Origin: Candidatus Caenarcanales bacterium
GTDB taxonomy: Bacteria; Cyanobacteriota; Vampirovibrionia; LMEP-6097
Length of the DNA: 27,952 nucleotides
NCBI GenBank assembly: GCA_021299565.1
Contig: JAJTHA010000190.1
Coordinates: forward strand, 1 to 27,952
Direction of reading: 5' to 3'
This document shows, piece after piece, positions 14,493 to 22,129 of the stretch. The position numbers and the translations under genes are program-made. The notes under the pieces are model-generated. The model searched no databases and was not told the origin of the DNA. It saw nothing but the letters and a program-made list of their open reading frames with translations. Numbering within the stretch: position 1 is the stretch's first letter; each line of letters opens with the position of its first letter.

Positions 14493-15789
14493 GCGAAGCT
14501 TTGTAAATTTCTTCTACTTTTTGAGCACTATTTTCCCATTGAATATGCTTTAGCTCTTCTGAAGCTTGCACAAGTAGTTCATTTTGCAAAGCAGGATACT
14601 TAACCAAAGCATGAATTTTGTTAGCAAGATCATTAGTATCCCAAAAATCCACTTTTAATGAGTGTTTCAAAACTTCGGCAACACCAGATTGTTTAGAAAG
14701 AATGACTGGCACATCAAAAAGCACAGCTTCAAGACTAGAAATCCCAAAAGGTTCTGAAACGCTAGACATTACATAGACATCACTTGCTGCAAAAACTTCC
14801 TCTACTTGTTCTCTATTTAAAAAACCAGTAAAAATCACATGACGGCCAATCTTTAATTCTGCTGCTCTTTCAATCAGCCTATTTATCATATCTCCAGAAC
14901 CAGCAATAACAAACTTGATATTTTTTTGTTTTTTTAGAACTTTAGCTGCAGCCTCCAAGAAATAATCTGGACCTTTTTGGAAAGTCACTCTGCCCAAAAA
15001 CAAAACAATTTTCTCTTGAGGACTTTTTTTGATAATGTTTTTGATTTTTGAAACTTTGGTTTTTGAAACCGCGTTATGAACTACTTCTACTTTGTTTGGA
15101 TGGATACCGTAATGTTTAACAATAATATTTTTTGTATAAAAACTTACCGCAATAATTACATCTGCTTGTTCCAAACCATGTTTTTCAATACGATAGATTT
15201 CTGGGTTAACATTGATTCCGCTTCTATCGATTTCTAGTGCATGAACATGATAGATAAGTTTTTTACCACTGGCTTTTTTTGCTTCTATCCCAGCTAATAT
15301 AGTTAACCAATCATGAGCATGAATAATATCGTGATCTACATTATTTGCAATTTGACCAGCTACATAAGCGTATCTAGCAACTTCAGTCAAAAGATCAGGC
15401 CCGTAAAGATCGTTAATATTGAGCTTAAAAAAACTCTCTCCAGATTCTTCCGTTACTAAGGAAAGCTTTTGTATCTCTCTCAAGAACTCGATATAAGTTT
15501 CTTCATTAAGATAAGGACGAAGTGCCGAGTTTACATTTATTAAATCGATGTTTTGTAAAAAATCCTCATAACTTATATTTTGATAGCGATGTTGCAATAT
15601 GACATCAGAGCTTGAAATCAAGTCAACGTGTGATTTTTGATGGGTAGCTTTTTTGAGATTGGGCAAAACAAAATTAATTTTGATATTTCTTTGACTAAGA
15701 GCAAGAGTCAAATCATGGCAAGCAATACCAAGTCCACCACTAATAGATGGTGGAAATTCCCAACCGTACATTAAAACTTTTAGATTCAA
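14488..15789 (-). CDS. GT4 family glycosyltransferase, glycogen/starch synthase-like
   Basis: A 433-residue two-domain GT-B enzyme. The N-terminus carries the synthase-type signature YGWEFPPSISGGLG (glycine-rich nucleotide-sugar loop). HAHDW lies mid-domain. FLGRVTFQKGPDYFLEAA begins the C-terminal domain, and SEPFGISSLEA gives the paired glutamates of retaining GT4 enzymes. It probably extends alpha-glucan from a nucleotide glucose, although related GT4 enzymes make other glucosides. The start is TTG, chosen because GAGGGGTGG lies 6 nt upstream. It is the first gene of the minus-strand glycogen operon and is divergent from the debranching enzyme. Together with the GT3 domain it gives two synthase-like activities in one locus. 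Confidence 0.88.
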   Translation of the reverse strand: MNLKVLMYGWEFPPSISGGLGIACHDLTLALSQRNIKINFVLPNLKKATHQKSHVDLISSSDVILQHRYQNISYEDFLQNIDLINVNSALRPYLNEETYIEFLREIQKLSLVTEESGESFFKLNINDLYGPDLLTEVARYAYVAGQIANNVDHDIIHAHDWLTILAGIEAKKASGKKLIYHVHALEIDRSGINVNPEIYRIEKHGLEQADVIIAVSFYTKNIIVKHYGIHPNKVEVVHNAVSKTKVSKIKNIIKKSPQEKIVLFLGRVTFQKGPDYFLEAAAKVLKKQKNIKFVIAGSGDMINRLIERAAELKIGRHVIFTGFLNREQVEEVFAASDVYVMSSVSEPFGISSLEAVLFDVPVILSKQSGVAEVLKHSLKVDFWDTNDLANKIHALVKYPALQNELLVQASEELKHIQWENSAQKVEEIYKASL

Positions 15790-15822
15790 GATTTACCACC
15801 CCTCAACAAGCTACTAAAAAGT

Positions 15823-15834
15823 TTAGCAAGCTAA
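15823..15834. repeat. Short palindrome in the divergent glycogen intergenic region
   Basis: TTAGC-AA-GCTAA lies in the 80 bp between the divergent GT4 and GH133 genes. Its position would allow one regulator to control both directions. The arms are only 5 bp, so chance cannot be excluded. Confidence 0.25.
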
Positions 15835-15869
15835 GGAACAGTTGTGCCAAAAAATCTATCTAAAAATAT

Positions 15870-17849
15870 ATGAACTTAGTTCTTGATAAAATAGATACAA
15901 TAGATACTGAGGACAACCATGCCTTGCAACTAACTTCACAAGAATGGATAGAAACCAATCAGCTAGGAGCATACAGTTCTAGTACAATTCTCAATTGTCA
16001 TACAAGAAAATATCACGGACTATTAACTAAATCAAAACCATCAGGTTTAGAACGAATCGTTTTATTATCTAAGTTGGATGAACAAGTAAATATCAATGAT
16101 GAAAAATATTATCTAAGTTTTCATTATTATCTTCCTAATATCTTTGTACCAAACTCAGAAAAAAATATTCTTGATCAGGAGTTTTCACAATTAGCAAATC
16201 CTATTTGGAAATATTCTAATGACAAAATCGAAGTAATCAAAGAATTGATGTTATCAAATGACCAGAACACATTATTGATCAAGTATGAATTTAGTACAAA
16301 AAACAAAAATGATAATTCTAAATTAGAAATCAGACCATTAATTGCAAACCGTAGCTTTCATGCTCTTCAGAAAGAAAATCCATTTTTCGATAATCAGTTT
16401 TATCTAGATGGTGATAATTTACGTTGCCACCCTTATAGAGATGGTGAAAATTTGTTTTGCAAAATTAGCATCGATAATAGTTCTTTTGAAGCTAGCCCTT
16501 GCTGGTACAAAGACTTCTCATACACAGAAGAGCAACAAAGAGGCTATGACTCAGTTGAGGACTTAGCTTCTCCGGGAAAATTCACCATTGATCTTAATAC
16601 TACAAAAATACTTTATATTGCATTTTCTGATAAACATATTGAAACGAGACCAGAAGAGTTATGGAGACTGGAGTCCAAATACAGAAGCCAGTATAGTAAT
16701 TTTGGTTTTGGACTTGGAAAAAACAAAACCATTTACAAATTAGATAAAGCTGCCAAAGATTTTGTGATCAACATTGATGCACAAAGATCAACCATAACAG
16801 CTGGCTATCACTGGTTTGGTTCATGGGGAAGAGATACCATGATCTCACTTCCAGGAATATTTCTCAAAACCAAGTGGCAAAATGATTTCATAAAAGTTTT
16901 TCGTTATTTTACTGAATTCATGCAAGATGGCTTATTGCCTAATATGGTTGGTAGTTCAACTGCTAACTCCGCATATAACAGTGTTGATGCCTCTTTATGG
17001 ATGTTCTGGGCTATGCAGAAATTCGCAGAAGAGTTGAAAGATATCAAATGGATAAAAAATGAGTTTTGGGACAAACTCAAATCCGTAATCACTCACTACG
17101 CTTCTGGAGTTAGCAACAAAGTTAAATGTCATGAAAATGGTTTGCTTTATACAGGGTCTGAAAACGATTCGCTAAGCTGGATGGATGCATGCGTTCAAGG
17201 CAAATCGGTAATTCCTCGCTATGGTTACTTAATAGAAATCAATGCACTATGGTATAACGCTATTGCTTGGTCCTGCGATCTTGCTGAGAAATTTAAAGAT
17301 CCTATTTTAAACGATTTAAAATCAATAAAAAAACTTATTGAAATAAATTTTGAAGATACTTTCTATGTTTTTGAAAAAGGATATCTTGCGGATTATGTCA
17401 GAGATGGAGCACAAAATATTCAACTAAGACCAAATCAATTGTTTGCAATTTCTTTGCCATATACCTGTATCAGCGAAGATCTTGCTAACAGAATTATTGA
17501 AGTCACAACAGATGAATTACTTACACCAAAAGGCTTAAGAACACTTGCACCAAGCGACCTTAACTATAAGGGAATTTATGAAGGTGATCAAGACACTCGC
17601 GATAGAGCTTATCATAACGGGACTGTGTGGCCTTGGTTGCTAGGAGCTTACTGTGATAGCTTGCTGAAATATCAAAAAACTAGCGCGAAGAAAAATATCA
17701 TGAATATCATTAGTAACTTCGAAAAAGAGCTAGATATAGGATCAGTAGCAGAGATTTACGATGGTGATAAACCTTTCAAAAGCAGAGGCTGTATCGCTCA
17801 AGCGTGGAGTGTAGCAGAGTTAAGAAGAGCACTTCTTGCTATAAGTTAA
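15870..17849 (+). CDS. Glycogen debranching enzyme (amylo-alpha-1,6-glucosidase, GH133, archaeal/bacterial type)
   Basis: A 659-residue cytoplasmic enzyme that removes alpha-1,6 branches from glycogen. The N-terminal GDE domain is marked by WIETNQLGAYSSSTILN and RKYHGLL at about 26-61. The C-terminal (alpha/alpha)6 barrel has HWFGSWGRDTMISLPG at 314-329 with D322, WMDACV from W437, EINALWYNA from E456, and HNGTVWPWLLGAY near the end. D322 and E456 lie in the strongly conserved blocks expected to form the active site. The length fits the single-domain bacterial/archaeal group rather than the large eukaryotic enzyme. It is divergent from the GT4-GH57-phosphorylase operon and completes the breakdown route with the phosphorylase. 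Confidence 0.92.
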   Translation: MNLVLDKIDTIDTEDNHALQLTSQEWIETNQLGAYSSSTILNCHTRKYHGLLTKSKPSGLERIVLLSKLDEQVNINDEKYYLSFHYYLPNIFVPNSEKNILDQEFSQLANPIWKYSNDKIEVIKELMLSNDQNTLLIKYEFSTKNKNDNSKLEIRPLIANRSFHALQKENPFFDNQFYLDGDNLRCHPYRDGENLFCKISIDNSSFEASPCWYKDFSYTEEQQRGYDSVEDLASPGKFTIDLNTTKILYIAFSDKHIETRPEELWRLESKYRSQYSNFGFGLGKNKTIYKLDKAAKDFVINIDAQRSTITAGYHWFGSWGRDTMISLPGIFLKTKWQNDFIKVFRYFTEFMQDGLLPNMVGSSTANSAYNSVDASLWMFWAMQKFAEELKDIKWIKNEFWDKLKSVITHYASGVSNKVKCHENGLLYTGSENDSLSWMDACVQGKSVIPRYGYLIEINALWYNAIAWSCDLAEKFKDPILNDLKSIKKLIEINFEDTFYVFEKGYLADYVRDGAQNIQLRPNQLFAISLPYTCISEDLANRIIEVTTDELLTPKGLRTLAPSDLNYKGIYEGDQDTRDRAYHNGTVWPWLLGAYCDSLLKYQKTSAKKNIMNIISNFEKELDIGSVAEIYDGDKPFKSRGCIAQAWSVAELRRALLAIS

Positions 17850-17859
17850 AGCACTTTCA

Positions 17860-17889
17860 TTGAGGCATCATACCTATGGTGGGTATAAT
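17860..17889 (+). promoter_or_regulatory. Promoter with overlapping dyad upstream of the SMR gene
   Basis: TTGAGG (17860-17865), an 18-nt spacer and TATAAT (17884-17889) form a good vegetative promoter. ATACCTA-TGG-TGGGTAT (17870-17886), a 7-bp dyad with one G-T pair, covers the spacer and enters the -10. TGGGTATA occurs at 17880-17887 and again at 17902-17909, 22 bp apart, about two helical turns. This looks like an operator region. Confidence 0.45.
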
Positions 17890-17950
17890 ACAATCAAAAA
17901 TTGGGTATATAGTCTTTACGAGCCTTAACCGAATGCTAAGGATCACTTGT

Positions 17951-17956
17951 TATAAT
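17951..17956 (+). promoter_or_regulatory. Second TATAAT upstream of the SMR leader
   Basis: Exact TATAAT. A start near 17963 would give a leader of about 130 nt carrying the short ORF and the hairpin. No convincing -35 is seen at the expected distance. Confidence 0.35.
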
Positions 17957-17973
17957 CCAACGAAGCATATTTT

Positions 17974-18012
17974 ATGAAAAGATATAACTACTATAAAAAA
18001 GAGTTTAGTTAG
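17974..18012 (+). CDS. Possible 12-codon leader peptide upstream of the SMR gene
   Basis: ATG at 17974 opens a 12-codon frame, MKRYNYYKKEFS, ending in TAG. Three of twelve codons are Tyr and three are Lys. A hairpin begins 15 nt after its stop. The arrangement resembles a translation-dependent attenuator, but no strong ribosome-binding site precedes it, and such short ORFs are common by chance. Confidence 0.2.
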   Translation: MKRYNYYKKEFS

Positions 18013-18026
18013 CTTGAGTTTTTAAG

Positions 18027-18041
18027 AAGGCTATAAGCCTT
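18027..18041 (+). promoter_or_regulatory. Leader hairpin, possible attenuator or weak terminator
   Basis: AAGGCT-ATA-AGCCTT forms a perfect 6-bp stem, extendable by A-T and G-T pairs, and runs into TTTTAT. The T-run is short, so termination would be partial at best. The hairpin lies between the short leader ORF and the SMR ribosome-binding site AAGGGAG (18084-18090). Confidence 0.35.
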
Positions 18042-18095
18042 TTATCTATTGGTTTTACAAAATTTTAAAAAGAAATATAAACAAGGGAGTTTATT

Positions 18096-18410
18096 ATGGC
18101 ATGGCTATTTTTATTTGCAGCAATCATTTTAGAGATTGTTGCTTCGATACAACTTAAATTATCAGAGGGTTTCACGAAAGTTGATTATTCAATTTACACA
18201 GTGATACTCTTTGTTTTAAGTTTTATTTGCGCAGCGGTAGCATTCAAAAAAATTGATTTAAGTTTAGCTTACGCAATGTGGTCTGGACTAGGAACAGTTG
18301 GAATAGTCGCTGCTGGAATATTTTTATTTGATGAACCTTCGAGTGTTCCACAACTAGCTTGCACAGCATTAATAGTGCTTGGAGTTGTCGGCTTGAATAT
18401 TTACAGTTAA
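18096..18410 (+). CDS. Small multidrug resistance (SMR) family exporter
   Basis: A 104-residue, four-helix inner-membrane protein of the EmrE/SugE/Gdx family. The essential substrate/proton-binding glutamate is E13 in ILEIVAS, and helix 3 has the family motif AYAMWSGLGTVG. Family members act as antiparallel dimers that exchange protons for cationic drugs, quaternary ammonium compounds or guanidinium. The sequence alone does not tell which. The start is clear, with AAGGGAG five bases before ATG. It is one of the few genes in the window with a long structured leader, which suggests regulated expression. The next gene, 22 bp downstream, appears to have its own -10. Confidence 0.93.
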   Translation: MAWLFLFAAIILEIVASIQLKLSEGFTKVDYSIYTVILFVLSFICAAVAFKKIDLSLAYAMWSGLGTVGIVAAGIFLFDEPSSVPQLACTALIVLGVVGLNIYS

Positions 18411-18419
18411 AACTAATGC

Positions 18420-18425
18420 TAGAAT
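18420..18425 (+). promoter_or_regulatory. Possible -10 element for a leaderless GTG start of the M20 gene
   Basis: TAGAAT is followed by 7 nt and the GTG at 18433, with no Shine-Dalgarno. It supports GTG over the first in-frame ATG (18472), but it is a non-consensus hexamer in AT-rich DNA. Confidence 0.35.
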
Positions 18426-18432
18426 TAGCTTA

Positions 18433-19626
18433 GTGAGCCTGATTGACCTATTCAAACAAGAAGAAGATGAGATGCTCAAGACATTGATTTCTTGGGCTGA
18501 AATTAATACTTACTCTTATAATTTAACTGGTTTAGACCAAATGCTAACAATACTCAAAAAAGCTTTTGGTGAATTAGCCACATCATCAATTGAAATAAAA
18601 GAACTTGAATCTCATCAAGAATTAAATTACAAAGGCGAATTAGAGACTAAAGAACTTGGTAAAGCATTGAGTATCAAATTGAAATCCCATGACAAGCCTC
18701 TTCAAAAAATTCTTCTCATGGGGCACATGGATACTGTTTATCCTCCCGAATTAGGATTCAATAAATGCACTAGACTAGATTCCAATAAACTAAACGGACC
18801 AGGGGTTGCTGACCTCAAGGGAGGCTTAGTGGTTCTATTATATGCCTTAAAATATTTTCAAACATTAGAAGAGTCAAAAAGACTGGCTATAGAAATTTTC
18901 ATTAACCCCGATGAAGAAATTGGCTCAACAGGCTCACAAAAATATTTCGCAGAACTTGCGAAAAACAACAATATCGCCTTGATCCTAGAACCCTCACTCG
19001 AAGATGGTTCTATTGCATTTCAAAGAAGCGGCACTGGCAATTTTCAATTTCTAATCAAAGGCAAAGCAGCTCACGTTGGAAGAAATTTTGATGATGGTGT
19101 TAATGCAATAGTTGCAGCAAGCGCACTAGCAGTAGAACTACACGAATTAAATAAACTAAATGGCTTGATTGTTAATTCCGGCAAAATCAATGGTGGAGGA
19201 CCTCTAAATGTAGTAGCGGACACTTGTGTACTAGGCGTCAACATCAGAGTTGAAACTATAGAGCATATAACCATAGCTGAAAATTCTATTGCATCAATTT
19301 TAGAAAAAGTCGAAACTACTCACAAAGTCAAAGTTGAGAGATATGGCTCTTTTAATAGACCGCCTAAAATACCAAATCAAGATCTTGAAGTTTTATACAA
19401 ATTGGTCGAAGAATCCGCTCAAGAGCTAGGTTTGACAATTAGTCGCAAAAAAACTGGTGGATGCTGTGATGGTAATAATTTATTTCAATTAGGACTACCA
19501 AATATTGATAGCCTTGGAGTTAGAGGTGCTAACATACATAGTACTAATGAATTTATGTGCATCGACTCGCTTAATGAAAGAGCAGCCTTGCTCGTAACAA
19601 TTCTCAAAAAGCTCAGCCATGCTTGA
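18433..19626 (+). CDS. M20 family metallo-deacylase/peptidase, candidate N-succinyl amino acid hydrolase
   Basis: A 397-residue two-zinc amidohydrolase of the M20 (CPG2/DapE/ArgE/ACY1) family. Visible ligands are H98 and D100 in LLMGHMDTVYP, D127 in GPGVADLKGG, E161-E162 in NPDEEIGSTGS (catalytic base and ligand), E186 in LILEP and H369 in GANIHSTNE. The dimer-domain histidine is probably H214 (KAAHVGR). As I recall, CPG2-like peptidases have Asp and DapE/ACY1-like deacylases have Glu at the E186 position, which leans towards deacylation. It overlaps astA by 8 bp. No astE is present, so hydrolysis of N-succinylglutamate is a reasonable but unproven role. The start is GTG. Confidence 0.85.
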   Translation: MSLIDLFKQEEDEMLKTLISWAEINTYSYNLTGLDQMLTILKKAFGELATSSIEIKELESHQELNYKGELETKELGKALSIKLKSHDKPLQKILLMGHMDTVYPPELGFNKCTRLDSNKLNGPGVADLKGGLVVLLYALKYFQTLEESKRLAIEIFINPDEEIGSTGSQKYFAELAKNNNIALILEPSLEDGSIAFQRSGTGNFQFLIKGKAAHVGRNFDDGVNAIVAASALAVELHELNKLNGLIVNSGKINGGGPLNVVADTCVLGVNIRVETIEHITIAENSIASILEKVETTHKVKVERYGSFNRPPKIPNQDLEVLYKLVEESAQELGLTISRKKTGGCCDGNNLFQLGLPNIDSLGVRGANIHSTNEFMCIDSLNERAALLVTILKKLSHA

Positions 19627-20632
19627 TTTTGTAATTAGACCAATTGAAAAAAAAGACTTAGATGCCGTGATGCAATTGGCTGCAGCAACTGGTCCTGGCA
19701 TGACCAGTCTACCTGCCGACCAAAAACTAATGTCAGATAAAATCCAAGATTCTATCAATAGCTTTTTAATCGAACCAACACACATTGGTAATGAATCTTA
19801 TAGATTTGTTTTAGAGTTAATTCCTTCCAAAAGAGTTATTGGCATAGCAGCAATACGCGCTAGAGTCGGAGGCTATGAACCATTTTATTCTTATGAAATC
19901 AAAGAAGCGCATCATCAATCACCAGAACTTGCTATCGATAAAACTATCCCTTACTTAGAATTATGCAAATCTCACGATGGTCCTACAATCATCAGTTCAC
20001 TTTTTGTTTTACCGGAATATAGAGGCTATAAACTTGGAATTCTACTAAGCAAAGCTAGATTTTTATTTATGGCTAATTTCCCTAAAAGATTCACAGACAA
20101 TGTCATTGCTGAAATGCGAGGGGTTATCAATAACGACAATAAATCTCCTTTTTGGGAAGGTACTGTTAGGCATTTTTTCGATATGGATTTTACCAAAGCA
20201 GATTATTTGAGCGCCAAAGACAAAGTCTTTATCGCTGACTTAATGCCCAAATATCCAATTTATATTCCACTCTTACCAAAAGAAGTCCAAAAAGTCATCT
20301 CACAAGTACACAAAGATACTGAGGCAGCAATGAGTTTCTTGGAATCTGAGGGCTTTTCAAAAGATGGACATGTTGATATCTTTGATGCTGGTCCTAGAAT
20401 TGTTGCCAATGTGAAAAATATCAAAACAGTAAGAGAATCTAAGTTATTTGAAATCATAGACATAGTGAACTCAAATGAAGATCTAGATCAAAAAGCTCTT
20501 GCCAGCAATTGTGGATTGGAGTTCAGAGCTTCTGTCATAAACTACAAGACAGAAAATCAAAAAATAATTATTAGCAAAGAAACAAGTGAACTATTGAATC
20601 TAAAAAAATCTAATACATTGAGGTTAATATGA
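19619..20632 (+). CDS. astA: Arginine N-succinyltransferase
   Basis: First enzyme of the arginine succinyltransferase pathway: arginine plus succinyl-CoA gives N2-succinylarginine. The 337-residue protein matches AstA along its length: RPIEKKDLDAV at the start, ATGPGMTSLPAD, PFYSYEIKEAHHQS, SSLFVLPEYRGYKLGILLSKARF, AEMRGV, SPFWEGTVRHFFDMDF, LMPKYPIYIPLLP, and FDAGPRI near the C-terminus. It begins inside the end of the M20 gene (8-bp overlap), with no clear ribosome-binding site, so it is probably translationally coupled. It ends with an ATGA overlap into astD. A related ornithine or beta/alpha subunit specificity cannot be excluded from sequence alone. Confidence 0.93.
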   Translation: MLDFVIRPIEKKDLDAVMQLAAATGPGMTSLPADQKLMSDKIQDSINSFLIEPTHIGNESYRFVLELIPSKRVIGIAAIRARVGGYEPFYSYEIKEAHHQSPELAIDKTIPYLELCKSHDGPTIISSLFVLPEYRGYKLGILLSKARFLFMANFPKRFTDNVIAEMRGVINNDNKSPFWEGTVRHFFDMDFTKADYLSAKDKVFIADLMPKYPIYIPLLPKEVQKVISQVHKDTEAAMSFLESEGFSKDGHVDIFDAGPRIVANVKNIKTVRESKLFEIIDIVNSNEDLDQKALASNCGLEFRASVINYKTENQKIIISKETSELLNLKKSNTLRLI

Positions 20633-22098
20633 CACATTTCATTGACGGCAAATGGAAACAAGGTAGCGGTGAACATTTCAATTCAGTAAATCCTGCTAAT
20701 GAAAATATCATATGGACTGGAAGGGCGGCTAATGACAGAGAAGTAGACCAAGCGGTATATGCGGCTCGGACTGCCTTTGAAACCTGGTCACTCACTGATT
20801 TTGAGGACAGGGTGACATATGTTGAAAAATTCGTCACACTACTAGAAAAAAACAAAAAAAGTCTTTCTGAATTACTAGCTCAAGATACAGGCAAAATCAT
20901 ATGGGAAGCAGAAGCTGAAATAAATATAATGATAAACAAATTTGCTATATCAATAGAAGCTTATAAAGAACGCTGCCCAGAAAGAATAAAAGAATTTTCG
21001 GCTTTTAAAAGCGTGACCAGACACAGACCATATGGAGTGGCGGCAGTATTTGGTCCTTATAATTTTCCTGGACATATACCAAATGGTCATATCATGCCTG
21101 CTTTACTTGCTGGCAACACCATCATTTTAAAACCCAGCGAACTAACACCTTTAATCAGTGAAGAGATAATCAAGCTCTGGCAAGAAACAGGGATAGCAAA
21201 TGGTGTTATTAATTTGCTTCAAGGGCAATCTGAGACTGGAGTTTTGCTGGCTAATCATAATGAAATCAATGCTTTATTTTTCACTGGTAGCTCAAGAACT
21301 GGAAAAATATTGCATGAGAATTTCGCAGGCAAAATAGATAAAATTCTCGCTCTAGAGCTTGGCGGTAATAACCCTCTACTAGTCATAAAAGCCTCTAATA
21401 CAGATGCTGCGGCGTACATGATTCTTCAGTCTGCATTTTTAACTAATGGTCAAAGATGCACATGTGCCAGAAGACTGATTTTGGTGAAAGATACTAACTC
21501 TGAAAAAATACTATCTAGATTAATAGAAATCTCTAAGTCTATGAAAATTGGAGACCCAATGAATGGTGAAAATTTTATGGGTCCTTTGATAACTGATATT
21601 CAAGCAGCAAAGATGCTTGCTTATCAAGAATCGCTTTTAGAAAAAGGGGCTGAACCATTACTCAAAATGAAAAGGCTATCATCACTTGGCAATGCCTATG
21701 TCAGTCCAGGGATAATTGATTGCAGTCAAGCTGAAGGCATAGAGGATGAGGAGTTTTTTGGTCCATTATTACAAGTTTTCAAAGTGGCTAATTTAAATGA
21801 AGCAATTGAATTAGCCAATAAAACTAAATATGGGCTAGCCGCAGGAATTATCACAGATGATGAAAAAATCTATAATGAATTTTTAATGAAAGCCAAAGCC
21901 GGATTGATAAATTGGAACAATCAACTCACTGGCGCCACTAGCACTGCACCTTTTGGTGGTCTGGGGCTGAGCGGCAATCATAGACCAAGCGCTTATTATG
22001 CTGCTGATTACTGTGCTTATCCTGTCGCATCCCTTGAGACCCAAAAACTAGAGCTTCCAGCTAAGCTAAGCCCAGGTATAAGTATCCCAATAAATTAA
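20629..22098 (+). CDS. astD: N-succinylglutamate 5-semialdehyde dehydrogenase
   Basis: NAD-dependent aldehyde dehydrogenase that turns N-succinylglutamate semialdehyde into N-succinylglutamate, the fourth AST step. The 489 residues show AVFGPYNFPGHIPNGHI and LKPSELTP (cofactor site), FTGSSRTGK, the general base E243 in LALELGGNNP, and the nucleophile C277 in NGQRCTCARRL, a block typical of AstD. FFGPLL and PFGGLGLSGNHRPSAYYAADYCAYP close the fold. Its ATG overlaps the astA stop as ATGA, with GAGG six bases upstream, so the three genes form one operon. astB and astC are not in the window. Confidence 0.93.
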   Translation: MTHFIDGKWKQGSGEHFNSVNPANENIIWTGRAANDREVDQAVYAARTAFETWSLTDFEDRVTYVEKFVTLLEKNKKSLSELLAQDTGKIIWEAEAEINIMINKFAISIEAYKERCPERIKEFSAFKSVTRHRPYGVAAVFGPYNFPGHIPNGHIMPALLAGNTIILKPSELTPLISEEIIKLWQETGIANGVINLLQGQSETGVLLANHNEINALFFTGSSRTGKILHENFAGKIDKILALELGGNNPLLVIKASNTDAAAYMILQSAFLTNGQRCTCARRLILVKDTNSEKILSRLIEISKSMKIGDPMNGENFMGPLITDIQAAKMLAYQESLLEKGAEPLLKMKRLSSLGNAYVSPGIIDCSQAEGIEDEEFFGPLLQVFKVANLNEAIELANKTKYGLAAGIITDDEKIYNEFLMKAKAGLINWNNQLTGATSTAPFGGLGLSGNHRPSAYYAADYCAYPVASLETQKLELPAKLSPGISIPIN

Positions 22099-22117
22099 TT
22101 TCGCCAATATATTCCTT

Positions 22118-22123
22118 TATAAT
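22118..22123 (+). promoter_or_regulatory. Canonical -10 (TATAAT) for a leaderless start of the KimA-like gene
   Basis: Exact TATAAT lies 6 nt before the ATG at 22130, in the 31 bp after astD. There is no ribosome-binding site. The -35 is poor. This would give the permease its own transcript. Confidence 0.55.
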
Positions 22124-22129
22124 AAACCT

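Larger units (their letters stand above)
17850..18095 (+). other. 246-bp leader/intergenic region before the SMR gene
   Basis: No gene of normal size fits here. It holds two promoter-like elements (-10 at 17884 and 17951), a dyad over the first, an 8-bp direct repeat, a weak hairpin CCTTA/TAAGG (17923-17941), a 12-codon leader ORF (17974-18012) and a hairpin (18027-18041). I looked for guanidine riboswitch signatures (ykkC-type, and ACGR hairpin loops) because SMR genes often follow them, and found none. Nothing tRNA-like is complete. Confidence 0.6.

Noticed and set aside
17941..17965. tRNA T-arm-like stretch (TTATAATCC)
   Set aside because: No acceptor stem, anticodon arm or CCA end can be built around it; it is better explained as a -10 hexamer.
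17850..18095. Guanidine riboswitch (ykkC, mini-ykkC or type III) before the SMR gene
   Set aside because: I looked for the conserved ykkC core and for paired hairpins with ACGR loops. One ACGA occurs near 17918 but no stem flanks it, and no other signature is present.
20610..20855. Minus-strand ORFs over astA/astD and similar antisense frames elsewhere
   Set aside because: They lie wholly inside strongly conserved genes on the other strand and show no domain, ribosome-binding site or promoter of their own.
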